In this document: in pieces, positions 6,620 through 13,441 of the stretch
Numbering within the stretch: position 1 is the first letter of the stretch
Layout: each line of letters begins with the position of its first letter
DNA from: an uncultured Alphaproteobacteria bacterium
GTDB lineage: Bacteria; Pseudomonadota; Alphaproteobacteria; Sphingomonadales; Sphingomonadaceae
Reading direction: 5' to 3'
NCBI GenBank assembly: GCA_903939555.1
Contig: CAJAHV010000388.1
Coordinates: 1 to 17,974 of the forward strand
DNA length: 17,974 bases
Notes under the pieces: model-generated
Told to the model about the DNA's origin: nothing
What the model saw: the letters and a program-made list of their open reading frames with translations, nothing else
Databases searched by the model: none
Translations under genes and position numbers: made by a program

Positions 6620-7492
6620 GTGACCACCACCACCCGCGGCATTCTCTGGATGATCCTTTCGTGCATCGCTTTTGCGTCGATGTGGGTGATGATCCGGTTT
6701 GCCTCCCACGATGTGCATGCCTTTGTCATTGTGTTCTTCCGCAACCTGTTCGGCACGCTGGTGCTGGTGCCGATGATGCTGCGCAACAAGGGGTTGATGC
6801 GGATCGGCCGGCTGCGCGCCAACCTGCGGCGCGCGACATCGGGCTTCATCGCCACCACCGGCACCTTTTACGCCGTGTCGCACGCGCCGCTGGCGACGGC
6901 GCTGAGCATAAATTACACTGCGCCCCTGTTCGCCACCGTTGGCGCCGTGCTGTTTCTGGGTGAAAAGATCCAGGCGCGGCGGGTGGCGGCGCTGATCATC
7001 GGCTTTGCCGGCATGTTGATCGTGGTGCGGCCAGGAGCCTTGCCGATGACGCCCGGGGTGCTGGCAGCCATGCTGTCGGCGGTATCGACGGCGTTTTCGA
7101 TCATCGCGATCCGGCAATTGGTGGCATCCGATGACAGCCGCTCGGTTGCTGCCTGGACCTTCATCCTGATGACACCACCGAGTCTCGTGCTGGCGGTGCT
7201 GTATTGGACACCGCCGCCGCTGGCGCTGTGGCCGCTGCTGTTCGTCATCGGCTGTGTCGCGGCGGTGGGTCAATTGGCGATGAACCGCGCCTTCGCGCTG
7301 GCGGAAGCATCGGCGGTGCTGCCGTATGATTTCGTGCGGTTCGGGCTGGTGACGATTTTCGGCATCGCGATCTTTGATGAACGGCTGGATGCCATGACGA
7401 TATTGGGCGGGATCGTGATTTTCGGCGCCACCGTCTATTTGGCGGTACGCGAGCGGCAGGTGGCGCGGGCGGCCGCGACCCTGCCAGTCTAA
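6620..7492 (+). CDS. EamA/DMT-superfamily transporter (RhaT/EamA-like permease)
   Basis: A 290-aa polytopic inner-membrane protein with about ten hydrophobic segments arranged as two EamA repeats, the hallmark of drug/metabolite transporter superfamily permeases. The first repeat starts GILWMILSCIAFASMWVMIRFAS and includes ALSINYTAPLFATVGAVLFLGEKI (around 100-125), the conserved N-terminal-repeat end with its Glu. The second ends in SAVLPYDFVRFGLVTIFGIAIFDERLD. Such proteins export or import small metabolites such as amino acids or nucleotide derivatives, but the substrate cannot be told from sequence. The start used is GTG at 6620, which has no obvious Shine-Dalgarno; ATG at 6650 (MILSC) is an alternative, though it would clip the first membrane segment. 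The gene follows dnaA by 87 bases and precedes an SDR gene on the same strand. Confidence 0.88.
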   Translation: MTTTTRGILWMILSCIAFASMWVMIRFASHDVHAFVIVFFRNLFGTLVLVPMMLRNKGLMRIGRLRANLRRATSGFIATTGTFYAVSHAPLATALSINYTAPLFATVGAVLFLGEKIQARRVAALIIGFAGMLIVVRPGALPMTPGVLAAMLSAVSTAFSIIAIRQLVASDDSRSVAAWTFILMTPPSLVLAVLYWTPPPLALWPLLFVIGCVAAVGQLAMNRAFALAEASAVLPYDFVRFGLVTIFGIAIFDERLDAMTILGGIVIFGATVYLAVRERQVARAAATLPV

Positions 7493-7497
7493 ATCGG

Positions 7498-7526
7498 TTG
7501 CGCAAGACCGCGTGGCTTTCCATAAC
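7498..7526 (+). promoter_or_regulatory. Candidate promoter of the SDR gene (TTGCGC-N17-CATAAC)
   Basis: TTGCGC (7498-7503) and CATAAC (7521-7526) are 17 bases apart, about 30 bases before the SDR start codon. A 6-bp inverted repeat, CCGCGT (7508-7513) and ACGCGG (7525-7530), overlaps the -10 region and could be a small operator or hairpin. Both boxes are imperfect. Confidence 0.35.
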
Positions 7527-7555
7527 GCGGCGGACCATTTGGGGAGTCACGAATC

Positions 7556-8335
7556 ATGAAGCTTGCAGGTTGTTCGGCTGTCGTCACCGGCGGCGCATCG
7601 GGTCTGGGTGAAGCCACGGCCCGCGCGCTTGCGGCAGAAGGCGTCAAGGTCGCGATTTTCGACATGAATGAAGAAAAAGGTGCCAAGGTCGCCGCCGACA
7701 TCGGAGGCGTTTTCTGCCACGTCAATGTCACCAGCGAAGAATCGGTCGATGCCGGCTTTGCCAAGGCGCGCGCCGCGATCGGCCAGGAACGCATCCTGAT
7801 CAACTGCGCCGGCACCGGCAACGCCATCAAGACCGCCAGCCGCGCCAAGGAAACCGGCCAAATCAAGCATTTCCCGCTCGATCTGTTCAACATGATCGTC
7901 CAGATCAACCTTGTCGGCACTTTCCGCTGCATCGCCAAATCAGCGGCGGGCATGCTGACACTCGAGCCGATGGAAGATGGTGAGCGCGGCGCCATCGTCA
8001 ACACGGCGTCGGTCGCGGCTGAAGACGGCCAGATGGGCCAGGCGGCGTATAGCGCGTCGAAGGGCGGCGTGGTCGGCATGACCCTGCCGATCGCCCGCGA
8101 TCTGATGGGCGAAGGCATTCGCGTCAACACCATTCTGCCGGGCATTTTCAATACGCCGCTGCTGGCTGCGGCTCCTGACAATGTTAAGGCGGCGCTGTCG
8201 GCGTCGGTGCCTTTTCCCAAGCGGCTCGGCGCCCCGGCGGAATATGCCTCGCTGGCGCTGGAGATGTGCCGGAACAGCTATTTCAACGGCGAGGATGTGC
8301 GGCTTGATGGCGCCATCCGGATGAGCCCGCGATAA
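7556..8335 (+). CDS. SDR-family 3-hydroxyacyl-CoA dehydrogenase, 17beta-HSD10 (type 2) like
   Basis: A 259-aa classical short-chain dehydrogenase, probably NAD-dependent and cytosolic. The dinucleotide motif TGGASGLG is at 11-18, Asp36 ends strand 2 (favouring NAD over NADP), NCAG is at 83-86, and the catalytic residues are Ser152, Tyr165 and Lys169 (YSASK). The segments GAIVNTASVAA, GQAAYSASKGGVVGMTLPIARDL, GIRVNTILPGIFNTPLL and the end NGEDVRLDGAIRMSPR are those of the HSD10 / 2-methyl-3-hydroxybutyryl-CoA dehydrogenase group. That group oxidises 3-hydroxyacyl-CoAs in isoleucine and branched or short-chain fatty-acid breakdown. GGGGAG lies about 9 bases before the ATG. It appears to be a single-gene unit with a strong hairpin just downstream. 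Family assignment is firm; the exact substrate is inferred. Confidence 0.92.
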   Translation: MKLAGCSAVVTGGASGLGEATARALAAEGVKVAIFDMNEEKGAKVAADIGGVFCHVNVTSEESVDAGFAKARAAIGQERILINCAGTGNAIKTASRAKETGQIKHFPLDLFNMIVQINLVGTFRCIAKSAAGMLTLEPMEDGERGAIVNTASVAAEDGQMGQAAYSASKGGVVGMTLPIARDLMGEGIRVNTILPGIFNTPLLAAAPDNVKAALSASVPFPKRLGAPAEYASLALEMCRNSYFNGEDVRLDGAIRMSPR

Positions 8336-8346
8336 GGCATCTGGCC

Positions 8347-8375
8347 GGGCGCGCGTGGCGCTGTCACGCGCGCCC
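8347..8375 (+). terminator. Terminator hairpin after the SDR gene
   Basis: A perfect 11-bp stem, GGGCGCGCGTG (8347-8357) against CACGCGCGCCC (8365-8375), has a 7-base loop and starts 11 bases after the stop codon. A second smaller hairpin, GGGCGC (8409-8414) with GCGCCC (8418-8423) around a TTT loop, follows. Neither has a clear U-tract. Confidence 0.65.
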
Positions 8376-8470
8376 TGATCAATTCCGGATCAAGACTGAC
8401 AGCGATACGGGCGCTTTGCGCCCCGGCGCGCCCGACATCGGCTGTGGCCGCTGCTTGCAACCAGCCGCGA

Positions 8471-8498
8471 TTGACATGTGTCGCCCATACCGTAAAAT
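8471..8498 (+). promoter_or_regulatory. Promoter of the DUF1508 gene (TTGACA-N16-TAAAAT)
   Basis: TTGACA (8471-8476) is a perfect -35 hexamer, and TAAAAT (8493-8498) matches the -10 consensus at five of six bases with a 16-base spacer. A TATAAT at 8504-8509 also exists but lies 27 bases from the -35 box. Transcription from the first pair would start near 8505, about 20 bases before the start codon. Confidence 0.6.
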
Positions 8499-8506
8499 TA
8501 CGGTAT
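8487..8506. promoter_or_regulatory. 20-bp palindromic operator candidate over the -10 region
   Basis: ATACCGTAAAATTACGGTAT has perfect 9-base arms around an AA centre. It covers the -10 box of the DUF1508 promoter, the classic position for a dimeric repressor to block RNA polymerase. The regulator is not identified. Confidence 0.55.
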
Positions 8507-8526
8507 AATCAGCGGGGAGACCGGGT

Positions 8527-8709
8527 GTGGCGCACAAGTTTGAAATCTACAAGGACAAGGCTGGCGAGTTCCGGGTCCGTTTCAAGTATAATAGCGAAAT
8601 CATGTTTTCGACCGAAGGCTACACGTCGAAGTCATCGGCGATGAATGCGATTGAATCGATGAAAAAGAACGGCCCCGGCGCGTTGGTCGACGATACGACA
8701 GCGGGCTGA
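8527..8709 (+). CDS. DUF1508 (YegP-like) small protein
   Basis: A 60-aa protein starting with GTG; GGGGAG at 8513-8518 lies 8 bases upstream. The sequence KFEIYKDKAGEFRVRFKYNS, then EIMFSTEGYTSKSSAMNAIESMKKN, is the DUF1508/YegP fold: a short beta-sheet unit followed by a helix, often found as one or two tandem copies. This protein has one copy. The biochemical role of the family is not established; small YegP-like proteins have been linked to stress conditions, but I infer nothing specific here. It has its own well-formed promoter with a palindromic operator candidate, and the convergent pcd gene lies beyond a shared terminator. Confidence 0.85.
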   Translation: MAHKFEIYKDKAGEFRVRFKYNSEIMFSTEGYTSKSSAMNAIESMKKNGPGALVDDTTAG

Positions 8710-8722
8710 GCAGCACAGCGCG

Positions 8723-8754
8723 AACCACCTCCCCCCCTTGCGGGGAGGGAGGTT
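8723..8754. terminator. Bidirectional terminator between convergent DUF1508 and pcd genes
   Basis: The outer arms AACC (8723-8726) and GGTT (8751-8754) and inner arms CCTCCCC (8728-8734) and GGGGAGG (8742-8748) form a near-continuous GC-rich stem with one small internal loop. It lies 13 bases after the DUF1508 stop and 2 bases from the pcd stop, as expected for a shared terminator of convergent genes. Confidence 0.65.
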
Positions 8755-8756
8755 AT

Positions 8757-9032
8757 CTACCCGTCGATCGCTTTCGCCAGCGCGAAGTCACGCACCGACA
8801 GTCCGCCGGCATCATGCGTCGTCAGCCGGATCTCGACGCGGTTGTAGACGTTTGACCATTCGGGGTGATGATCGGCCTTTTCCGCCAGCAGCGCGACGCG
8901 GGTCATGAAGGCAAACGCCGCCACGAAATCGGCAAATTTGTAGCTGCGTTCGATGCCGTCGCCGTTGCGGGTCCAGCCCGGCACGCCGTCCAGCGCAGTG
9001 GTGATGGCGGCATCGTCGAGTTTCGCGATCAT
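8757..9032 (-). CDS. Pterin-4a-carbinolamine dehydratase (PCD/DCoH family)
   Basis: The 91-aa product dehydrates 4a-hydroxytetrahydrobiopterin (or the equivalent bacterial pterin) so the cofactor of aromatic amino acid hydroxylases can be recycled; some bacterial members act in folate or molybdopterin-related metabolism. The signature ADHHPEWSNVYNRVEIRLTTHD (about 53-74) carries the catalytic His pair and the Trp. The N-terminal half has the usual GW preceding basic residues and the hydrophobic helix FADFVAAFAFMTRVALLAE. I chose ATG 9032 because AAGGA lies 8 bases upstream and the product has normal length; the frame stays open to 9128 but adds low-complexity residues. No phenylalanine hydroxylase gene is next to it, so the physiological partner is unknown. 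It diverges from the metallopeptidase gene, with 47 bases between start codons. Confidence 0.93.
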   Translation of the reverse strand: MIAKLDDAAITTALDGVPGWTRNGDGIERSYKFADFVAAFAFMTRVALLAEKADHHPEWSNVYNRVEIRLTTHDAGGLSVRDFALAKAIDG

Positions 9033-9079
9033 GGGGACATTCCTTGCAGGGGGAGCAACGCCTGTCCTATTCCTGCTCG

Positions 9080-9481
9080 ATGAGCAACCGTCAAACCCTG
9101 GCGCCGTCGTCCGGCGATATCGAAGCACTGGCTCAGGCGGCGGTCGAACGACTGCCCGATTTGTTCCGCGACCATCTGGCGAATGTCCTGCTGCGCATCG
9201 AGGATTTCCCCGATGCCGAGGTGATGGCCGAGATGGAGCTGGAGAGCGAGTGGGACATTCTGGGGCTCTACCAGGGCCGCCATGTCGGGATGAAAGGCGA
9301 TGAACCCAGCGGGGCCTTACCCGACATGATCTTTCTGTATCGCCGGCCGATCCTCGATGAATGGTGCCAGTCCGATGATTCGCTCGAAGCCATCGTCACC
9401 CATGTGCTGGTGCATGAAGTCGGGCATCACTTCGGGTTGAGCGATGACGATATCGAGGCGATCGAGGCGGGGGCTGAGTGA
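9080..9481 (+). CDS. Small zincin-like metallopeptidase family protein (HExxH, acidic)
   Basis: A 133-aa acidic protein of the bacterial small metallopeptidase family (once DUF1025). The zinc-binding motif HEVGHHFGLSDDDIEAIE (from residue 112) lies near the C-terminus, preceded by the helix EAIVTHVLV. IFLYRRPILDEW (about 84-95) is the conserved strand segment. The family has a minimal zincin fold, and no substrate is established; proteolysis is inferred from the HExxH motif. The ATG at 9080 gives a family-like N-terminus (MSNRQTLAPSSGDIEAL) but lacks a good ribosome site. A GGGGGAG at 9049-9055 sits too far upstream, so a non-ATG start 12 to 18 bases earlier is possible. There is no signal peptide. 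It ends just before the REPIN-like repeat. Confidence 0.85.
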   Translation: MSNRQTLAPSSGDIEALAQAAVERLPDLFRDHLANVLLRIEDFPDAEVMAEMELESEWDILGLYQGRHVGMKGDEPSGALPDMIFLYRRPILDEWCQSDDSLEAIVTHVLVHEVGHHFGLSDDDIEAIEAGAE

Positions 9482-9500
9482 TTGCGGCCGATCAGGCAGC

Positions 9501-9626
9501 GCCTCCGGAGGCTGGGGTCGCAGGCCCCAGACCCCATTTCATTAGCGCGATGTCTTGCTCTTCCGATTGATATTATTAGCAAAAATCACCTTGGGTCTGG
9601 GGCCGATGGCCCCAGCCGCCGGAGGC
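9501..9626. repeat. REPIN-like inverted doublet, copy A
   Basis: Two GC-rich units face each other. The left unit starts GCCTCCGG (9501) and contains the hairpin CTGGGG (9512-9517) / CCCCAG (9525-9530). The right unit contains the perfect hairpin CTGGGGCC (9597-9604) / GGCCCCAG (9608-9615) and ends CCGGAGGC (9626). GGCCCCAGACCC (9523-9534) is also the exact reverse complement of 9593-9604, so the whole element folds on itself. The core between the units is AT-rich. Copy B at the right edge of the window has the same layout. Confidence 0.85.
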
Positions 9627-9768
9627 ACGTAACCCCGCGGCATGATCTACGACAAACCCGACCTGGTTTGAGGGGGGAGGGGGGCAAACAGCACAAAAAA
9701 GCCGCGGCTGACCCCAGACGCGTTGGGCCAGCGAGGCTGATCGCCGCGCTGGCCGAACTTGTGCGAGT

Positions 9769-9793
9769 CCGCCGATAGCTGCGCTATCGGCGG
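9769..9793 (-). terminator. Terminator hairpin of the TonB-dependent receptor gene
   Basis: CCGCCGATAGC (9769-9779) and GCTATCGGCGG (9783-9793) form a perfect 11-bp stem with a three-base loop. It lies 11 bases beyond the receptor stop codon on the minus strand. No U-tract follows directly, though a run of six A (T on the transcript) occurs at 9695-9700. Confidence 0.7.
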
Positions 9794-9804
9794 CCGCCCG
9801 ACGC

Positions 9805-12159
9805 TTAAAAGTTTACCCGCCCGGTCAGGCCAAAATAACGATCGGCTTCGCGCGGGACGAGGTAGCGTAGCGATCCGCCCGGGCCACCGTTGGTGATCTG
9901 GGCCGGGAAGCTTTCGTCGAACAGGTTCTTGACGACGAATTGCAGGCGGAAGCGATCGTCCTTTTCAACGAGCCCGAACTGGAGATCGACAAGGCTGTAG
10001 GCGCCGATGGTGCCCTGTGCGCGCACTGCGGTACTGGCATCGAACAGCGACAACTGGCTCGACTGAGTCGAGGCCTGCAGGCCGAAGGTAAAATCGACGG
10101 GGCCATTGGTGCGCCAGCGATAATCGGCACCAAGCGAACCCTTCCACTTCGGCGCAAAGGCCAGCGGCGTGCCGGCGGGGACGACGGCCGCGCCCGCAGG
10201 GGCGTTGAAGCGATCGACGCGGGCATCGGTATAGGCAAGGCCGCCCGAGAAGGTCAGGTCGGTGACCGGGCGCCAGACGAAATCAAGTTCGCCGCCACGG
10301 GTCGAAATGTCGCCGGCGTTGGTGAAGCGGGTGATGATGACACCGGCCACCAGATCGGGGTTGTTCGCCTGGAAATTCTTGTACTTGGCGTAGTAACCGG
10401 CAAGGTTGAGGATCAGCGAGCCGTCGAACAGCACGTTCTTGAGGCCGATTTCATAGCTGTCGGCGGTTTCCGGATCGATGACGTTGGTGCCATTGGCATT
10501 CAGGTTGAAAAAGACGTTATATGCCGGGCCCTTGTAGCCGCGTGAATAGGTACCATAGGCCATGATGTCGTCGTTGACATCGAACTGCAGGCCGGCCTTG
10601 CCCGACAGATTGTCGGCATCGGTCTTGGTACGGAACGGCACACCGTTGGTGGCAAGCGGATCACCATTGATGTTGGCTGGCGTCGAGGTGGCGAACACGC
10701 CCGCATCGAAGTTGCGGTTGACGCCCGGGATGCCGGCGACGTTCGGGGTGGCGACACGGCTGTGGAAGACCGACAGATTGTCGACGGTGTAGCGCAGGCC
10801 GACGATGCCGCGGAAGCGATCGGTGAAGTTGATCGTGCCCTGGCCGAAGACCGCGACGTTGTCGAACACCGAACCGAAAGTGGCGGTGCCCGAGAACAGC
10901 GAGGTGGCCGGTGCGCCGGTGCTGCCGCAGGGGACCAGCGCCGCGACGGCAGGGGCCGGGTTGCAGCTGGTGACGCGGCGGGTGAAGGTCCGCTCGCTTT
11001 CGGCGCGCGAATAGAAGGCGCCGACGACATAGCTGAAGAAATTGTCGGCGGGCGAGGTCAGGCGGAATTCCTGGCTGAAGGTGTTGCCGATCTGCGGACC
11101 GTCGTCATGCAGCTGCGGGATGCCGGCGATCGCCTGGCCGATCCAGTCCCCGTCGCGGATTTCCTGGTTCTTGTAGTTGCGATAGGCGGTGATCGAGGTG
11201 ACCGTCAGATTGCCGAGTTCGGCGTCGAGCTGGGCCGACAGGCCCCAACTGGTTTCCTTGGTCTGGGTAACCAGATTCTGGCGGATCGTACGGGTTTCAT
11301 CACCGTTGAGAGCGATCCCGGCCAGCGCCAGCGCGCCGACACCGGTCGGCGTCGTGCCGATGACTTCGGCGCAGCAATCATCATCCGCGCGGCGCCAGTC
11401 GGCGATCACGGTCAGCTTGACGGTGCTGCTGATATCGGCATCGAGCCGGCCGCGCACGCCATAACGTTCATAGCCGTTGACGCGGCTGTTTACGGTCGGC
11501 GCATCGTTGAAAATGTTGCCGTCATAGGTGCCGTAGAAACCGGTGACGCGGGTGCGGACATTGTCGCCGATCGGCAGGTCGATGCCGCCGCGAACGCGAT
11601 ATTCGGTGCCATTGTCGAAGAAGATGCTGCCTTCGGCGAAGCCACCAAGCTCGGTACCTGGGCGCTTTGACACGATATTGACGACACCGGCCGACGAGTT
11701 CTTGCCGAACAGCGTGCCCTGCGGGCCGCGCAGCACTTCGATGCGCTCGATATCGACGAGGTCGGAGAAGGCTTCACCGGCGCGGGCGAGGACGACGCCG
11801 TCGAGCACGGTCGACACCGACGGTTCGCCAGCGACCGAGAAGGTCGCGGTGCCGACGCCGCGCAGATAAAGCGACTGGTTGATCGTGGTGCCCGATTTGC
11901 GGAAGTTGAGCGAGGGCACGAGATATTGCGCGCCTTCGAGGTTGATCGCACCTTGGCGGGCGAGCGCATCGCCACTGACCACCGAGACGGCGAGCGGCAC
12001 ATCCTGCAGGCGCTCCGAACGCTTTTGCGCGGTCACGACGATTTCAAGGCTGTCGGCAGCGGCAGCAGCCGGTGCGGCGGCGGCAGTCTGGGCGGCGAGC
12101 GGCGCAGCGGCGGTGACGGCGAACAGTGCGGCTGTTCCGAGCAGGGTGGTGCGGATCAT
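9805..12159 (-). CDS. TonB-dependent outer-membrane receptor
   Basis: A 784-aa outer-membrane beta-barrel transporter powered by TonB-ExbB-ExbD. The start MIRTTLLGTAALFAVTAAAP is a signal peptide with cleavage near residue 23, and ATG 12159 has GGGAG 5 bases upstream. A TonB-box-like segment (DSLEIVVTAQKR, 36-47) is followed by the plug, with RIEVLRGPQGTLFGKNSSAG (about 139-158) and NIVSKRPG. The rest is the barrel, ending in an aromatic residue (GRVNF). Two cysteine pairs (DDDCCAEV; SCNPAP...PCGS) lie in probable extracellular loops. The type is common in sphingomonads for uptake of aromatic or sugar-derived compounds as well as iron complexes; the ligand cannot be told here. No anti-sigma partner or Fur-like box was seen. 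It lies downstream of a Gfo/Idh/MocA gene on the same strand, with its own promoter region. Confidence 0.95.
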   Translation of the reverse strand: MIRTTLLGTAALFAVTAAAPLAAQTAAAAPAAAAADSLEIVVTAQKRSERLQDVPLAVSVVSGDALARQGAINLEGAQYLVPSLNFRKSGTTINQSLYLRGVGTATFSVAGEPSVSTVLDGVVLARAGEAFSDLVDIERIEVLRGPQGTLFGKNSSAGVVNIVSKRPGTELGGFAEGSIFFDNGTEYRVRGGIDLPIGDNVRTRVTGFYGTYDGNIFNDAPTVNSRVNGYERYGVRGRLDADISSTVKLTVIADWRRADDDCCAEVIGTTPTGVGALALAGIALNGDETRTIRQNLVTQTKETSWGLSAQLDAELGNLTVTSITAYRNYKNQEIRDGDWIGQAIAGIPQLHDDGPQIGNTFSQEFRLTSPADNFFSYVVGAFYSRAESERTFTRRVTSCNPAPAVAALVPCGSTGAPATSLFSGTATFGSVFDNVAVFGQGTINFTDRFRGIVGLRYTVDNLSVFHSRVATPNVAGIPGVNRNFDAGVFATSTPANINGDPLATNGVPFRTKTDADNLSGKAGLQFDVNDDIMAYGTYSRGYKGPAYNVFFNLNANGTNVIDPETADSYEIGLKNVLFDGSLILNLAGYYAKYKNFQANNPDLVAGVIITRFTNAGDISTRGGELDFVWRPVTDLTFSGGLAYTDARVDRFNAPAGAAVVPAGTPLAFAPKWKGSLGADYRWRTNGPVDFTFGLQASTQSSQLSLFDASTAVRAQGTIGAYSLVDLQFGLVEKDDRFRLQFVVKNLFDESFPAQITNGGPGGSLRYLVPREADRYFGLTGRVNF

Positions 12160-12207
12160 GGTCTCTCCCAAATTTACCCGGCCTGAATGGCCATCGGATG
12201 ACTAGGA

Positions 12208-12235
12208 ATTATCCCGGCGTCATTGCTGCGTGCAA
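12208..12235 (-). promoter_or_regulatory. Candidate promoter of the TonB receptor gene (TTGCAC-N16-GATAAT)
   Basis: On the minus strand TTGCAC (12235-12230) is followed after 16 bases by GATAAT (12213-12208). Transcription would start near 12201, giving a leader of about 40 bases before the ATG at 12159. Both hexamers are close to consensus, but the call rests on sequence alone. Confidence 0.5.
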
Positions 12236-12238
12236 GAT

Positions 12239-12282
12239 AGCGCTTCTTTGCCATCGTCAAGATGGCTCCGGGCGAAGCGCTT
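12239..12282. promoter_or_regulatory. Paired AGCGCT dyads upstream of the TonB receptor promoter
   Basis: AGCGCT occurs at 12239-12244 (in AGCGCTTC) and again at 12276-12281 inside the palindrome AAGCGCTT (12275-12282). The centres are 37 bases apart. AGCGCT-centred palindromes resemble the cores bound by LacI-family regulators of sugar-uptake receptor genes in Alphaproteobacteria. The first site abuts the candidate -35 box. Confidence 0.35.
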
Positions 12283-12327
12283 AACCATGTTGCGTGGATG
12301 CAACAGTTTTTGCCGTTTTTCCGGGGT

Positions 12328-13413
12328 TTACAGCCCCAATTCGGCCATTTCCACGACGCGATGCTCGCGCGCACTGGTCTCGGCGGCGATGCCGATGGCG
12401 ACGGCGCGCAAGCCATCATCGGCGGTGACAATCACCGGTCCTTCACCACGCACGGCAGCGGCAAAATGCTGGTGCTGGTAGAAGGTCGAGCCGTGGTGCT
12501 GGCCGGCGGCGAGCGCGGTCGCGTCGGTGTGGACGGTTTCGCGTGTGGCGCGCTTGGGGTTCATGAAGCCGACGCGGGGGGAATGGACGAGTTCGCCCGA
12601 CGGGATGAAGCAATCGAGCCGCGCCTGGTCACCCGTCGCGGTGATTTCTTCCTGCTGTTCGGCGCCATCGGCGAACATGCACAGATCGAGCAGCGCCCGT
12701 ACGCCGTTCGAGAAATCGACCGTGGTGAAGCTGTTGTCGATGATGTCGGGCTTCTTGCCGTCGTAACGCTCGTCCTGGTGGTTGACGTCCATGGCGCCCG
12801 AACAGAACACGCGAACCGGTTCGGCGCCGACGATGTGGCGCATCAGATCGAAGAAATGGCAGCATTTTTCGACCATCGTGCCGCCGGTATTGACCGAAAA
12901 CCGGTTCCAGTCGCCGACTTTGACGAGAAACGGAAAGCGATGCTCGCGGATCGACAGCATCTGCAAGCGGCCGATGCGGCCGTCGCGGATCTGGCGGACA
13001 TATTCGGTGACCGGCGGCATGAAGCGATATTCCATCGCGGTCCAGAACACCCGGCCATAGCCAGCGGCGGCAGCGGCAACGGCACGCGCGTCCTCGATTG
13101 TCGTCGCCAGCGGCTTTTCGCACAATATGTGCAGGTTGGCGGCCATCAGCGGGGGCAGCACCTCGGCATGGGTGAAATTGGGGGAGGCAACGACAACCGC
13201 ATCGCACAGGCCCGAGGCGGCGAGTGCCGCGGCATCGCCGAACCGCGCCACATCATGGCCGACGGCGGCGGCGGCGCGATCGAGCGAAGACGCCACCGGA
13301 TCGGCGAGCGCGGTAACAACGGCGCCCGGGGTCAACGCCAGATTGGCGATATGTTCGATGGCCATCATGCCCGAGCCGACAATGCCGTAGCGGATGGTCT
13401 GGGGACTTTTCAT
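12328..13413 (-). CDS. Gfo/Idh/MocA family NAD(P)-dependent oxidoreductase
   Basis: A 361-aa cytosolic dehydrogenase of the glucose-fructose oxidoreductase / inositol dehydrogenase / MocA family, which oxidises or reduces sugars, inositols and related polyols. The N-terminal Rossmann motif is YGIVGSGMMA (about 9-18), and the cofactor/catalytic CEKPLA lies at 98-103. The C-terminal alpha/beta domain has GGTMVEKCCHFFDLMRHI (about 178-194), whose His is the usual catalytic residue. The ATG at 13413 is supported by GGAG nine bases upstream and by the normal N-terminus MKSPQTIRYGIVG; longer in-frame readings to 13611 run through the divergent neighbour. Its start lies only 28 bases from that of the aldo/keto reductase. 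The TonB receptor follows on the same strand after a 168-base gap with its own likely promoter. The substrate is unknown; a sugar-type compound is the family expectation. Confidence 0.92.
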   Translation of the reverse strand: MKSPQTIRYGIVGSGMMAIEHIANLALTPGAVVTALADPVASSLDRAAAAVGHDVARFGDAAALAASGLCDAVVVASPNFTHAEVLPPLMAANLHILCEKPLATTIEDARAVAAAAAGYGRVFWTAMEYRFMPPVTEYVRQIRDGRIGRLQMLSIREHRFPFLVKVGDWNRFSVNTGGTMVEKCCHFFDLMRHIVGAEPVRVFCSGAMDVNHQDERYDGKKPDIIDNSFTTVDFSNGVRALLDLCMFADGAEQQEEITATGDQARLDCFIPSGELVHSPRVGFMNPKRATRETVHTDATALAAGQHHGSTFYQHQHFAAAVRGEGPVIVTADDGLRAVAIGIAAETSAREHRVVEMAELGL

Positions 13414-13441
13414 TCGGGCGCGCTCCGGGCATGGGGGGGAT

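Larger units (their letters stand above)
9482..9804. other. Gene-free spacer between convergent metallopeptidase and TonB receptor genes
   Basis: This 323-base spacer holds no credible gene; one frame stays open through it, but its translation comes from the repeat. It contains the REPIN-like doublet (9501-9626), a G-rich run (G6-A-G6 at about 9672-9684), a hairpin GGCCAGCG (9726-9733) with CGCTGGCC (9747-9754), and the terminator hairpin at 9769-9793. Confidence 0.7.

Noticed and set aside
5150..7273. 707-codon open frame on the minus strand opposite dnaA and the transporter gene
   Set aside because: It is a low-complexity, His/Arg/Gln-rich translation with no motif, fully antisense to genes with clear family signatures; such frames are expected in high-GC DNA.
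9672..9684. G-quadruplex from G6-A-G6
   Set aside because: Only two G-runs are present without proper loops; a simple G-rich run explains it.
9482..9778. 98-codon plus-strand frame after the metallopeptidase
   Set aside because: It has no good start codon, and the protein reads through the REPIN-like repeat, giving typical repeat-derived residues.
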